Assembly (NCBI GenBank): GCA_036785325.1
Contig: JAXIVH010000038.1
Coordinates: 451,501-515,500, forward strand
Source of the DNA: Urophycis tenuis
Taxonomy: Eukaryota > Chordata > Actinopteri > Gadiformes > Phycidae
DNA: 64,000 bases
Direction of reading: 5' to 3'
Shown here: positions 48,675 through 60,400 of the stretch, one piece after another
How positions within the stretch are numbered: the first letter of the stretch is position 1
How the letters are laid out: every line of letters begins with the position of its first letter
Notes under the pieces: model-generated
The model's input: only the letters and a program-made list of their open reading frames with translations
Database searches by the model: none
Told to the model about the DNA's origin: nothing
Translations under genes and position numbers: made by a program

Positions 48675-50747
48675 GGTATTGGGTTTAAGCTTTTTTAGGA
48701 GTGATCATTTGTTGAGGTAACGTCGAGGTAAGTAAAGGTAAGTAAAACACTTTTTAGGATACATTGTTTTGGTTATGGAGAGGAGGGGGCACATACTTAC
48801 CCCCTGACCAGCACAAACCAGTTGTTAACACCGCTAGGTAGCCCTGGTTTGGCCAATCAGGGCCGGAGCTTGGTTCTTGTCCTCTGTTGGGTCCAGATGA
48901 ACTAGCAGAAAACTGGGGTCAAGAAGGACCGAGGCCAGCCGTGACAAAGCACTGCCTCCACGGTCCCCCAATGCAGCTATCCTCAGCGATGGGTGTCCAG
49001 ACCTAGGAAAGACCAAGACCAGCCCCGACCAGCGGTGCCTTCCCAGTCGGTCCCAGGGTAGGAAAGGCCAAGGCCAGCCGCGACTAAGCACTGCCTCCCT
49101 GGCCCCTCCAGGACCCCATGCCGAACAGCCTGTTAATAACAATTCCTGTGCCCCATACACCGCGCGACTACAGAGATTGTGTAGGAAGTTGACCTTAGAG
49201 AAGACTCAATGGCTTACTTTCCTCACCCAAAACAACAATTTCTTGGGGTAGTCTATTCTCGCCGTAGGTACTTCGGTAATGGGTTTTTTTGTGAAAAGTT
49301 TTCCGGATGAAATGCATGCTGGGTAATTGTCTTCTTCCTCCAATATGTCAAGTGTAGGTTAAGGTTAGGGTAGATTTAGGGGTAGAGTTAGCAGTTAACC
49401 TTAACGTTAGGTTTGAAGTAAATGGGAGGGGTTGCGGTTAGGGTTAAGGTTAGGGCTGAGGTTAGGGTTAGGTATAAGGTTACGGTTTAGGGTTAAGGTT
49501 AGGGTTAAGGTTAGGGTTACGGTTAGGGCTAAGGTTAGGGCTAAGGTTAGAGTAAGGGTTAGGGTTAGCGTTACGGTTAGGGTAAGGTTAGGGTTAGGGT
49601 TAGAGGTTAGGGGTTAGGGGTTAGGGTTAAGATGAGGGCTGAGGTTAGGGTTAAGGTTAGGGCTGAGGTTAGGGTTAGGTTTAAGGTTAGGGATAAGGTT
49701 AGGGTTGGGGTTACGGCTGAGATTGGGGTTAAGGTTAGGGTTGAGGTTAGGGTTAGTGTTATGGATAAGGTTAGGTTAAGTGTTAGGGCCAAGGTTAGGG
49801 TTAAGGTTATGGTTAAGATTAGGGTTAGGGCTAGAATTAGGGTTAGGGCTAAGGTTAGGGTTAGGGTTATGGCTGAGGTTAGGGTTAAGGTTAGGTTTGA
49901 GGTTAGTGTTAAGGTTAGGGCCAAGGTTAGGGTTAGGGTTAAGGTTAGGGTTAGGGCTAAGGTTAGGGTTAGGGTTATGGCTGAGGCTAGGGTTAGGGCT
50001 AAAGTTAGGGCAAAGGTTAGAGTTAGGGTTAGCGTTAGAGTTAGGGTAGGGTTAGTGTTGGAGGTTAGGGTAGGCTTAGGGTTAGAGTTAGAGTAGGGGT
50101 TAGGGTTAGAGTTAGAGTAGGGGTTAGGGTTAGTGTTAAGGCTAAGGTTAGGGGTTGAGGTTAGTGTTAAGATTAGGGCCAAGGTAAGGGTTAGTGTTAG
50201 GGTTGAGTTAGGGTTAGGGCTAAGGTTAGGCCTATGGTTAGGGTTGGGTTCGTTAGAGTTATCTCGATGACCCCCCCCACCTCATCCAACGACTCGGTAG
50301 TTGAATAGGGGATCAAAGGCAGTTGCACTCGCCAATATCTAGTCATCCGCAGCTCTCTTTTCCCATATTACCAAGAATGAAGTAAAACGAAATGGTTATC
50401 TGTCTTGTTGTGATATAACCGCTGATTTGGAGATATAGACTTGTTTTTCCTTTTCCCAAAGGTTTTCTTTGTTCCAAGATGGAGGTCAATCTAGTTTGAT
50501 TGAAGGTACTTCCAATGCATTGGTATATTTACTTATTTGAATAAAGACGAGTCACAGCTGGAGTGAGACTTTTCTTTTCCATTTCTATTTTAGTATAAAC
50601 GTGCTATCGAAATATTAGGACACGTCATCAGTAGTGGACCCTGGGATCATAGGGTGTTTCTGGCCATTGTCACTATACACCCTCACCCAAGGGAGGCCCC
50701 CCCGAGAGTGATCAATTCTCAAGGTGTGTCGTTTCCGAAATGGAATT
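48675..50747 (+). repeat. Family A unit 8, internally deleted short form
   Basis: 2073 bp. It has the same GGTTAGGGTTGGG/TTCGTTAGAG deletion junction as A4 (near 50247), without A4's 50-bp duplication. It shares GGGGTCAAGAAGG (near 48916) with A9, so neighbouring units have been homogenised. Confidence 0.92.
49355..50247 (+). repeat. Degenerate interstitial telomere repeat, unit A8
   Basis: TTAGGG-variant block, cut on the right by the internal deletion. Confidence 0.92.
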
Positions 50748-53504
50748 GGTATTGGGTTTAAGCTTTTTTAGGAGTGATCATTTGTTGAGGTAACGTCGAG
50801 GTAAGTAAAGGTAAGTAAAACACTTTTTAGGATACATTGTTTTGGTTATGGAGAGGAGGGGGCACATACTTACCCCCTGACCAGCACAAACCAGTTGTTA
50901 ACACCGCTAGGTAGCCCTGGTTTGGCCAATCAGGGCCGGAGCTTGGTTCTTGTCCTCTGTTGGGTCCAGATGAACTAGCAGAAAACTGGGGTCAAGAAGG
51001 ACCGAGGCCAGCCGTGACAAAGCACTGCCTCCACGGTCCCCCAATGCAGCTATCCTCAGCGATGGGTGTCCAGACCTAGGAAAGACCAAGACCAGCCCCG
51101 ACCAGCGGTGCCTTCCCAGTCGGTCCCAGGGTAGGAAAGGCCAAGGCCAGCCGCGACTAAGCACTGCCTCCCTGGCCCCTCCAGGACCCCATGCCGAACA
51201 GCCTGTTAATAACAATTCCTGTGCCCCATACACCGCGCGACTACAGAGATTGTGTAGGAAGTTGACCTTAGAGAAGACTCAATGGCTTACTTTCCTCACC
51301 CAAAACAACAATTTCTTGGGGTAGTCTATTCTCGCCGTAGGTACTTCGGTAATGGGTTTTTTTGTGAAAAGTTTTCCGGATGAAATGCATGCTGGGTAAT
51401 TGTCTTCTTCCTCCAATATGTCAAGTGTAGGTTAAGGTTAGGGTAGATTTAGGGGTAGAGTTAGCAGTTAACCTTAACGTTAGGTTTGAAGTAAATGGGA
51501 GGGGTTGCGGTTAGGGTTAAGGTTAGGGCTGAGGTTAGGGTTAGGTATAAGGTTACGGTTTAGGGTTAAGGTTAGGGTTAAGGTTAGGGTTACGGTTAGG
51601 GCTAAGGTTAGGGCTAAGGTTAGAGTAAGGGTTAGGGTTAGCGTTACGGTTAGGGTAAGGTTAGGGTTAGGGTTAGAGGTTAGGGGTTAGGGGTTAGGGT
51701 TAAGATGAGGGCTGAGGTTAGGGTTAAGGTTAGGGCTGAGGTTAGGGTTAGGTTTAAGGTTAGGGATAAGGTTAGGGTTGGGGTTACGGATGAGATTGGG
51801 GTTAAGGTTAGTGTTATGGATAAGGTTAGGTTAAGTGTTAGGGCCAAGGTTAGGGTTAAGGTTATGGTTAAGATTAGGGTTAGGGCTAGAATTAGGGTTA
51901 GGGCTAAGGTTAGGGTTAGGGTTATGGCTGAGGTTAGGGTTAAGGTTAGGTTTGAGGTTAGTGTTAAGGTTAGGGCCAAGGTTAGGGTTAGGGTTAAGGT
52001 TAGGGTTAGGGCTAAGGTTAGGGTTAGGGTTATGGCTGAGGCTAGGGTTAGGGCTACAGTTAGGGCAAAGGTTAGAGTTAGGGTTAGCGTTAGAGTTAGG
52101 GTAGGGTTAGTGTTGGAGGTTAGGGTAGGCTTAGGGTTAGAGTTAGAGTAGGGGTTAGGGTTAGAGTTAGAGTAGGGGTTAGGGTTAGTGTTAAGGCTAA
52201 GGTTAGGGGTTGAGGTTAGTGTTAAGATTAGGGCCAAGGTAAGGGTTAGTGTTAGGGTTGAGTTAGGGTTAGGGCTAAGGTTAGGCCTATGGTTAGGGTT
52301 GGGGTTGAGGTTATCCCTAGGGTTAGAGTTAGAGCTAGAGATTGAGGAAGGTAGAGTCAAGGTGAGACAGTCTGTACGGACTGAACTCACCCCCGCCGGA
52401 TCGGGCTAGTACACTCTATCTCCCCCAACTCCCTCATTTCCATGAGGGAAGACAGGGGAGAAGAGATGGGAGGAGTATATATATTTAATTTTTTTTTTTT
52501 TAGTAAATAAATACATCGAGAGACTCACCGCTGGAGTGGGTTTTAATCTTTGTATTCAAGGTTGTTCCTCCTCTTTTGATTCCTCGCTGGTGGTGCGTCG
52601 TCTCCACCTAGTGGTCGTTTTGTGAAGAAGAGTTATAGAAATAGAAATAGAAATACTCTATTGTTCCCAGGTTGGGAAATTGCATTAATAGGTAAGTAAT
52701 AATAATAATAATAGGTAATTGCAATAGTTGGTAAGGTAATCTATATTTAATTTATTTATTTATATTTGTATATTTATTTAGTCTATTTATTTATTCATTT
52801 TTGTTTATTTATTTATTTAGATAAAGAGGATCACAGCTGGAGTGAGTTTTTAGTCTTTGTGTTAAAGGCTGGTTGCCTTCTTTTGATTCTTCAGTGGTGG
52901 TCCATCGCCTCCATCTAGTGGTCGTTTTGTGAATAACAGTTGGTAAGGTAATATAAATGGGTTGTGTAGAGAGCCCGTTCTTTCGATGGCCCTGGCTCGG
53001 TTAGGTTCGTTAGAGTTATCTCGATGACCCCCCCCACCTCATCCAACGACTCGGTAGTTGAATAGGGGATCAAAGGCAGTTGCACTCGCCAATATCTAGT
53101 CATCCGCAGCTCTCTTTTCCCATATTACCAAGAATGAAGTAAAACGAAATGGTTATCTTTCTTGTTGTGATATAACCGCTGATTTGGAGATATAGACTTG
53201 TTTTTCCTTTTCCCAAAGGTTTTCTTTGTTCCAAGATGAAGGTCAATCTAGTTTGATTGAAGGTACTTCCAATGCATTGGTATATTTACTTATTTGAATA
53301 AAGACGAGTCACAGCTGGAGTGAGACTTTTCTTTTCCATTTCTATTTTAGTATAAACGTGCTATCGAAATATTAGGACACGTCATCAGTAGTGGACCCTG
53401 GGATCATAGGGTGTTTCTGGCCATTGTCACTATACACCCTCACCCAAGGGAGGCCCCCCCGAGAGTGATCAATTCTCAAGGTGTGTCGTTTCCGAAATGG
53501 AATT
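50748..53504 (+). repeat. Family A unit 9
   Basis: 2757 bp. It lacks 18 bp (three hexamers) of the telomeric block near 51808. A T-run replaces part of the TAATATATTTT stretch near 52489. Confidence 0.95.
51428..52343 (+). repeat. Degenerate interstitial telomere repeat, unit A9
   Basis: TTAGGG-variant block, 18 bp shorter than A1, in keeping with loss of whole hexamers. Confidence 0.93.
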
Positions 53505-55875
53505 GGTATTGGGTTTAAGCTCTTTTAGGAGTGATCATTTGTTGAGGTAACGTCGAGGTAAGTAAAGGTAAGTAAAACACTTTTTAGGATACATTGTTTT
53601 GGTTATGGAGAGGAGGGGGCACATACTTACCCCCTGACCAGCACAAACCAGTTGTTAAAACACCGCTAGGTAGCCCTGGTTTGGCCAATCAGGGCCGGAG
53701 CTTGGTTCTTGTCCTCTGTTGGGTCCAGATGAACTAGCAGAAAACTGGGGTCACGAAGGACCGAGGCCAGCCGTGACAAAGCACTGCCTCCACGGTCCCC
53801 CAATGCAGCTATCCTAAGCGATGGGTGTCCAGACCTAGGAAAGACCAAGACCAGCCCCGACCAGCGGTGCCTTCCCAGTCGGTCCCAGGGTAGGAAAGGC
53901 CAAGGCCAGCCGCGACTAAGCACTGCCTCCCTGGCCCCTCCAGGACCCCATGCCGAACAGCCTGTTAATAACAATTCCTGTGCCCCATACACCGCGCGAC
54001 TACAGAGATTGTGTAGGAAGTTGACCTTAGAGAAGACTCAATGGCTTACTTTCCTCACCCAAAACAACAATTTCTTGGGGTAGTCTATTCTCGCCGTAGG
54101 TACTTCGGTAATGGGTTTTTTTGTGAAAAGTTTTCCGGATGAAATGCATGCTGGGTAATTGTCTTCTTCCTCCAATATGTCAAGTGTAGGTTAAGGTTAG
54201 GGTAGATTTAGGGGAAGAGTTAGCAGTTAACCTTAACGTTAGGTTTGAAGTAAATGGGAGGGGTTGCGGTTAGGGTTAAGGTTAGGGCTGAGGTTAGGGT
54301 TAGGTATAAGGTTACGGTTTAGGGTTAAGGTTAGGGTTAAGGTTAGGGTTACGGTTAGGGCTAAGGTTAGGGCTAAGGTTAGAGTAAGGGTTAGGGTTAG
54401 CGTTACGGTTAGGGTAAGGTTAGGGTTAGGGTTAGAGGTTAGGGGTTAGGGGTTAGGGTTAAGATGAGGGCTGAGGTTAGGGTTAAGGTTAGGGCTGAGG
54501 TTAGGGTTAGGTTTAAGGTTAGGGATAAGGTTAGGGTTGGGGTTACGGCTGAGATTGGGGTTAAGGTTAGGGTTGAGGTTAGGGTTAGTGTTATGGATAA
54601 GGTTAGGTTAAGTGTTAGGGCCAAGGTTAGGGTTAAGGTTATGGTTAAGATTAGGGTTAGGGCTAGAATTAGGGTTAGGGCTAAGGTTAGGGTTAGGGTT
54701 ATGGCTGAGGTTAGGGTTAAGGTTAGGTTTGAGGTTAGTGTTAAGGTTAGGGCCAAGGTTAGGGTTAGGGTTAAGGTTAGGGTTAGGGCTAAGGTTAGGG
54801 TTAGGGTTATGGCTGAGGCTAGGGTTAGGGCTAAAGTTAGGGCAAAGGTTAGAGTTAGGGTTAGCGTTAGAGTTAGGGTAGGGTTAGTGTTGGAGGTTAG
54901 GGTAGGCTTAGGGTTAGAGTTAGAGTAGGGGTTAGGGTTAGAGTTAGAGTAGGGGTTAGGGTTAGTGTTAAGGCTAAGGTTAGGGGTTGAGGTTAGTGTT
55001 TAGATTAGGGCCAAGGTAAGGGTTAGTGTTAGGGTTGAGTTAGGGTTAGGGCTAAGGTTAGGCCTATGGTTAGGGTTGGGGTTGAGGTTATCCCTAGGGT
55101 TAGAGTTAGAGCTAGAGATTGAGGAAGGTAGAGTCAAGGTGAGACAGTCTGTACGGACTGAACTCACCCCCGCCGGATCGGGCTAGTACACTCTATCTCC
55201 CCCAACTCCCTCATTTCCATGAGGGAAGACAGGGGAGAAGAGATGGGAGGAGTATATATATTTAATATATATTTTTTTAGTAAATAAATACATCGAGAGA
55301 CTCACAGCTGGAGTGGGTTTTAATCTTTGTATTCAAGGTTGTTCCTCCTCTTTTGATTCCTCGCTGGTGGTGCGTCGTCTCCACCTAGTGGTCGTTTTGT
55401 GAAGAAGAGTTATAGAAATAGAAATAGAAATACTCTATTGTTCCCAGGTTGGGAAATTGCATTAATAGGTAAGTAATAATAATAATAATAGGTAATTGCA
55501 ATAGTTGGTAAGGTAATCTATATTTAATTTATTTATTTATATTTGTATATTTATTTAGTCTATTTATTTATTCATTTTTGTTTATTTATTTATTTAGATA
55601 AAGAGGATCACAGCTGGAGTGAGTTTTTAGTCTTTGTGTTAAAGGCTGGTTGACTTCTTTTGATTCTTCAGTGGTGGTCCATCGCCTCCATCTAGTGGTC
55701 GTTTTGTGAATAACAGTTGGTAAGGTAATATAAATGGGTTGTGTAGAGAGCCCGTTCTTTCGATGGCCCTGGCTCGGTTAGGTTCGTTAGAGTTATCTCA
55801 ATGACCCCCCCCCCACCTCATCCAACGACTCGGTTGTTGAATAGGGGATCAAAGGCAGTTGCACTCGCCAATATC
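53505..55875 (+). repeat. Family A unit 10, truncated at the junction with satellite B
   Basis: It ends at GCCAATATC and passes into AAGCTTAGATTTCC exactly as A5 does. It has two extra A residues in GTTGTTAAAACACC near 53657. GGTTGTTGAATAGG near 55833 is shared with A5 and differs from GGTAGTTG in most other units. Confidence 0.93.
54187..55120 (+). repeat. Degenerate interstitial telomere repeat, unit A10
   Basis: TTAGGG-variant block of full length. A change to GTTTAGATTAGGG near 54997 breaks the artefactual long frame present in the other units. Confidence 0.93.
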
Positions 55876-56426
55876 AAGCTTAGATTTCCCCGCTTATAAT
55901 GAGCCCATCCCCAAGCAATTTGGTTGCTCAGAGACAAAACTGTGTCAGATTGACTGAAGTCTACCCAGCAGCTAAAAACATACCTTCAACGTTTCAATTA
56001 ACATCAATCTTTCCTTACAGATCACAAATTAATTAGCTTAGTATTTCAACGACCAATGAGTCAATATAGTCTTGCCATACGCCGTTGGAAAGCTTAGATT
56101 TCCCCGCTTAAAATGAGCCCATCCGCGAGCAGTCTGCTTGCTCACAGACAAAACTGCGTCAGGTTGACTGAAGTCTACCCAGCAGCTAAAAACATACCTT
56201 CAACGTTTCAATTAAGATCAATCTTTCAATAAAGAACAGAAATTAATTAGCTTAGTATTTCAACGACCTATGACTCAATATAGTCTTGCCATACGCCGTT
56301 GGGAACCTTAGATTTCCCCGCTTAAAATGAGCCCATCCCCGAGCAATTTGGTTGCTCACAGACAAAACTGCGTCAGGTTGACTGAAGTCTACCCAGCAGC
56401 TAAAAACATACCTTCAACTTTTCAAT
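55876..56426 (+). repeat. B satellite, about 2.6 monomers, up to C12
   Basis: 551 bp, the same length as 12815-13365 and nearly identical to it, including the AATAAA variant near 56222. This is the left end of the second 43-kb period. Confidence 0.95.
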
Positions 56427-56663
56427 GCACGCGTTTTTTTTGTAACACGTGTAGCTATGATAAAGGACACATGTTTTGGCCTGTTTTATTATTCATAGTT
56501 GGCTTAACAGTAATAGAATATTATTATATGCTATAAGTGACCAGACGTCCGAGATCAAAACTGGGAGCATAATCCCCGAGAAGGGGGAAAAAAAGGGTCA
56601 GCTATGTTTAAGTATATATATATATGTGTGTGTATATATGCGTGTGTGTGTGTGTATATATGC

Positions 56664-56710
<47 letters not shown>

Positions 56711-57412
56711 AATCACTTACTTGGAACGGCATGATCCCACATCGCTGTGAAGGGATGGCGTTAACCAGGTGGGCGTGCAACCCCTCGAGAGAGTTGCTGC
56801 CTCACCGGCACTTGTACTTGTTCAGCCGGATGCAGTTCTTCACAACCACCTTCACAGAGACATACAGCTGTATGCCAGGGGGGTCCTGTAACACACAACC
56901 TATTGCAAGGTCCTCATTTATGCTGGTGTCATTTTGAAATGTTACCATATACAAGTTTGAATGGTTTTGACACACGATGACTGCAGAGACAGCTGCAGGA
57001 TGGCCCACGAAGCAGGACGGAGGGGGCCTGTGGCTGTGCGGGGAGGACCAGCGGTATGGGTGCTGCCGACACAGGGGGCGGGCGGGCCACAGGCTGACGC
57101 AGCAGGAGGCCTCGGCTGGAGGCGGGTGGGCGCAGGAGGCTTCGGCCGGGTGGAGGACGACAACGCAGTGGGCTGAACGGGCCGGTTGGTGGGAGTCACA
57201 GGCTCTGGCTCATCAACAAATAACCTGGAAATATAAAATACACACGTGATCAGTATTGATATTGATATCTTTTATAAGAACACTGTTCATACCGTTTACA
57301 CTTTTTATACAACTGTTTATACAATGTCCATACTGTTTATTTATTAATGTTTATCACTGAAAAATAAAGGTGACTTGGTATGACTTGTGTGCTATTTTCT
57401 TTCCACAGCCAA
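56427..57412 (+). repeat. C unit C12 (986 bp)
   Basis: Counterpart of C1 by position and by the CAATGCACGCG left edge. The TATA/TG tract (56612-56707) is 8 bp shorter than in C1. Confidence 0.93.
56721..57224 (-). pseudogene. Exon fragment copy 12 (nonsense)
   Basis: 504 bp, splice signals intact, CGA to TGA at 56804-56802 as in C1. Its Cys in VVKNCIRL differs from the Tyr of C1. Confidence 0.6.
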
Positions 57413-60400
57413 CAGAACACACATGAATCAGCTTATTATTTCGACGACCCATGGGCAAATATAGTCATGCCATACGTCGTTGGAAAGCTTAGATTTCCCC
57501 GTTTAAAATGTGCCAATCTCCGAGCAATTTGGTTGCTCACAGACAAATCTGCGTCAGGTTGACTGAAGTCTACACAGCAGCTAAAGACATACCTTCAACG
57601 TTTCAATTAACATCAATCTTTCCTTACAGAACACAAATGAATTAGCTTAGTATTTCAACGACCCTTTAGTGAATATAGTCTTGCCATACGCCGTTGGAAA
57701 GCTTAGATTTCCCCACTTAAAATGAGCCCATCCGCGAGCAGTCTGGTTGATCACAGACTAAACTGCGTCAGGTTGACTGAAGTCTACCCAGCAGCTAAAA
57801 ACATAACTTCAACGTTTCAATTAACATCAATCTTTCCTTACAGAACACAAATTAATTAGCTTAGTATTTCAACGACCCTTTGGTGAATATAGTCTTGCCA
57901 TACGCCGTTGGAAAGCTTAGATTTCCCCGCTTATAATGAGCCCATCCCCGAGCAATTTGGTTGCTCACAGAGAAAACTGTGTCAGGTTGAGTGAAGTCTA
58001 CCCAGCAGCTAAAAACATACCTTCAACGTTTCAATTAACATCAATCTTTCCTTACAGAACACTAATTAATTAGCTTAGTATTTCAACGACCCATGAGTCA
58101 ATATAGTCTTGCCATACGCCGTTGGAAAGCTTAGATTTCCCCGCTTAAAATGAGCCCATCCGCGAGCAGTCTGGTTGATCACAGACTAAACTGCCTCAGG
58201 TTGAATGAAGTCTACCCAGCAGCTAAAAACATACCTTTAACGTTTCAATTAACATCAATCTTTCCTTACAGAACACAAATTAATTAGCTTAGTATTTCAA
58301 CGGCCCTTTGGTGAATATAGTCTTGCCATACGCCGTTGGAAAGCTTAGATTTCCCCGCTTATAATGAGCCCATCCCCGAGCAATTTGGTTGCTCACAGAC
58401 AAATCTGCGTCAGGTTCACTGAAGTCTACACAGCAGCTAAAGACATACCTTCAACGTTTCAATTAACATCAATCTTTCCTTACAGAACACAAATTAATTA
58501 GCTTAGTATTTAAACGACCCATGAGTCAATATAGTCTTGCCATACGCCGTTGGAAAGCTTAGATTTCCCCGCTTAAAATGAGCCCATCCCCGAGCAATTT
58601 GGTTGCTCACAGACAAAACTGTGTCAGGTTGACTGAAGTCTACACAGCAGCTAAAGACATACCTTCAACGTTTCAATTAACATCAATCTTTCCTTACAGA
58701 ACACAAATTAATTAGCTTAGTATTTCAACGACCCATGAGTCAATATAGTCTTGCCATACGCCGTTGGAAAGCTTAGATTTCCCCGCTTATAATGAGCCCA
58801 TCTCCGAGCAATTTGGTTGCTCACAGACAAAACTGTGTCAGGTTGAGTGAAGTCTACCCAGCAGCTAAAAACATACCTTCAACGTTTCAATTAACATCAA
58901 TCTTTCCTTACAGATCACAAATTAATTAGCTTAGTATTTCAACGACCCATGAGTCAATATAGTCTTGCCATACGCCGTTGGAAAGCTTAGATTTCCCCGC
59001 TTAAAATGAGCCCATCCCCGAGCGATTTGGTTGCTCAGAGACAAAACTGCGTCAGGGTGACTGAAGTCTACCCAGCAGCTAAAAAAAACCCTTCAACGTT
59101 TCAATTAACATTAATCTTTCCTTACAGAACACAAATTAATTATCTTAGTATTTCAACGACCCATGAGTCAATATAGTCTTGCCATACGCCGTTGGAAAGC
59201 TTAGATTTCCCCGCTTAAAATGAGCCCATCCGCGAGGAGTCTGGTTGATCACAGACTAAACTGCGTCAGGTTGAATGAAGTCTACCCAGCAGCTAAAAAC
59301 ATACCTTAAACGTTTTAATTAACATCAATCTTTCCTTACAGAACACAAATTAATTAGCTTAGTTTTTCAACGGCCCTTTGGTGAATATAGTCTTGCCATA
59401 CGCCGTTGAAAAGCTTAGATTTCCCCGCTTAAAATGAGCCCATCCGCCAGCAGTCTGGTTGATCACAGACTAAACTGCGTCAGGTTGACTGAAGTCTACC
59501 CAGCAGCTAAAAACATACCTTAAACGTTTCAATTAACATCAATCTTTCCTTACAGAACACAAATTAATTACCTTAGTATTTCAACGACCCTTTGGTGAAT
59601 ATAGTCTTGCCATACGCCGTTGGAAAGCTTAGATTTCCCCGCTTATAATGAGCCCATCCCCGAGCAATTTGGTTGCTCACAGACAAAACTGTGTCAGGTT
59701 GACTGAAGTCTACCCAGCAGCTAAAAACATACCTTCAACGTTTCAATTAACATCAATCTTTCCTTACAGAACACTAATTAATTATCCTAGTATTTCAACG
59801 ACCCATGGGTCAATATAGTCTTGCCATACGCCGTTGGGAAGCTTAGATTTCCTCGCTTAAAATGAGCCCATCCGCGAGCAGTCTGGTTGATCACAGACTA
59901 AACTGCGTCAGGTTGAATGAAGTCTACCCAGCAGCTAAAAACATACCTTTAACGTTTCAATTAACATCAATCTTTCCTTACAGAACACAAATTAATTAGC
60001 TTAGTATTTCAATGACCCATGAGTCAATATAGTCTTGCCATACGCCGTTGGAAAGCTTAGATTTCCCCGCTTAAAATGAGCCCATCTGCGAGCAGTCTGG
60101 TTGATCACAGACTAAACTGCGTCAGGTTGACTGAAGTCTACCCAGCAGCTAAAAACATACCTTCAACGTTTCAATTAACATCAAGCTTTCCTTACAGAAC
60201 ACAAATTAATTAGCTTAGTATTTCAATGACCCATGAGTCAATATAGTCTTGCCATACGCCGTTGGAAAGCTTAGATTTCCCCGCTTAAAATGAGCCCATC
60301 CGCGAGCAGTCTGGTTGATCACAGACTAAACTGCGTCAGGTTGAATGAAGTCTACCCAGCAGCTAAAAACATACCTTTAACGTTTCAATTAACATCAATC

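Larger units (their letters stand above)
12815..55875 (+). other. One period of a super-repeat of about 43.06 kb (B/C block plus A array)
   Basis: The A-to-B junction at 12814/12815 recurs base for base at 55875/55876, an offset of 43061. The offset holds through the following B monomers to the left edge of C1/C12 (13366 and 56427), which share the private CAATGCACGCG variant. The period therefore contains a whole B/C block followed by a whole A array. The second period is cut by the window end. Confidence 0.8.

Noticed and set aside
57380..57562. 60-codon plus frame from C12 into B (after an acceptor-like CCACAG)
   Set aside because: It is open only because of one substitution (TGAGCC to TGTGCC near 57510). 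All other copies have a stop there, so it is a chance frame.
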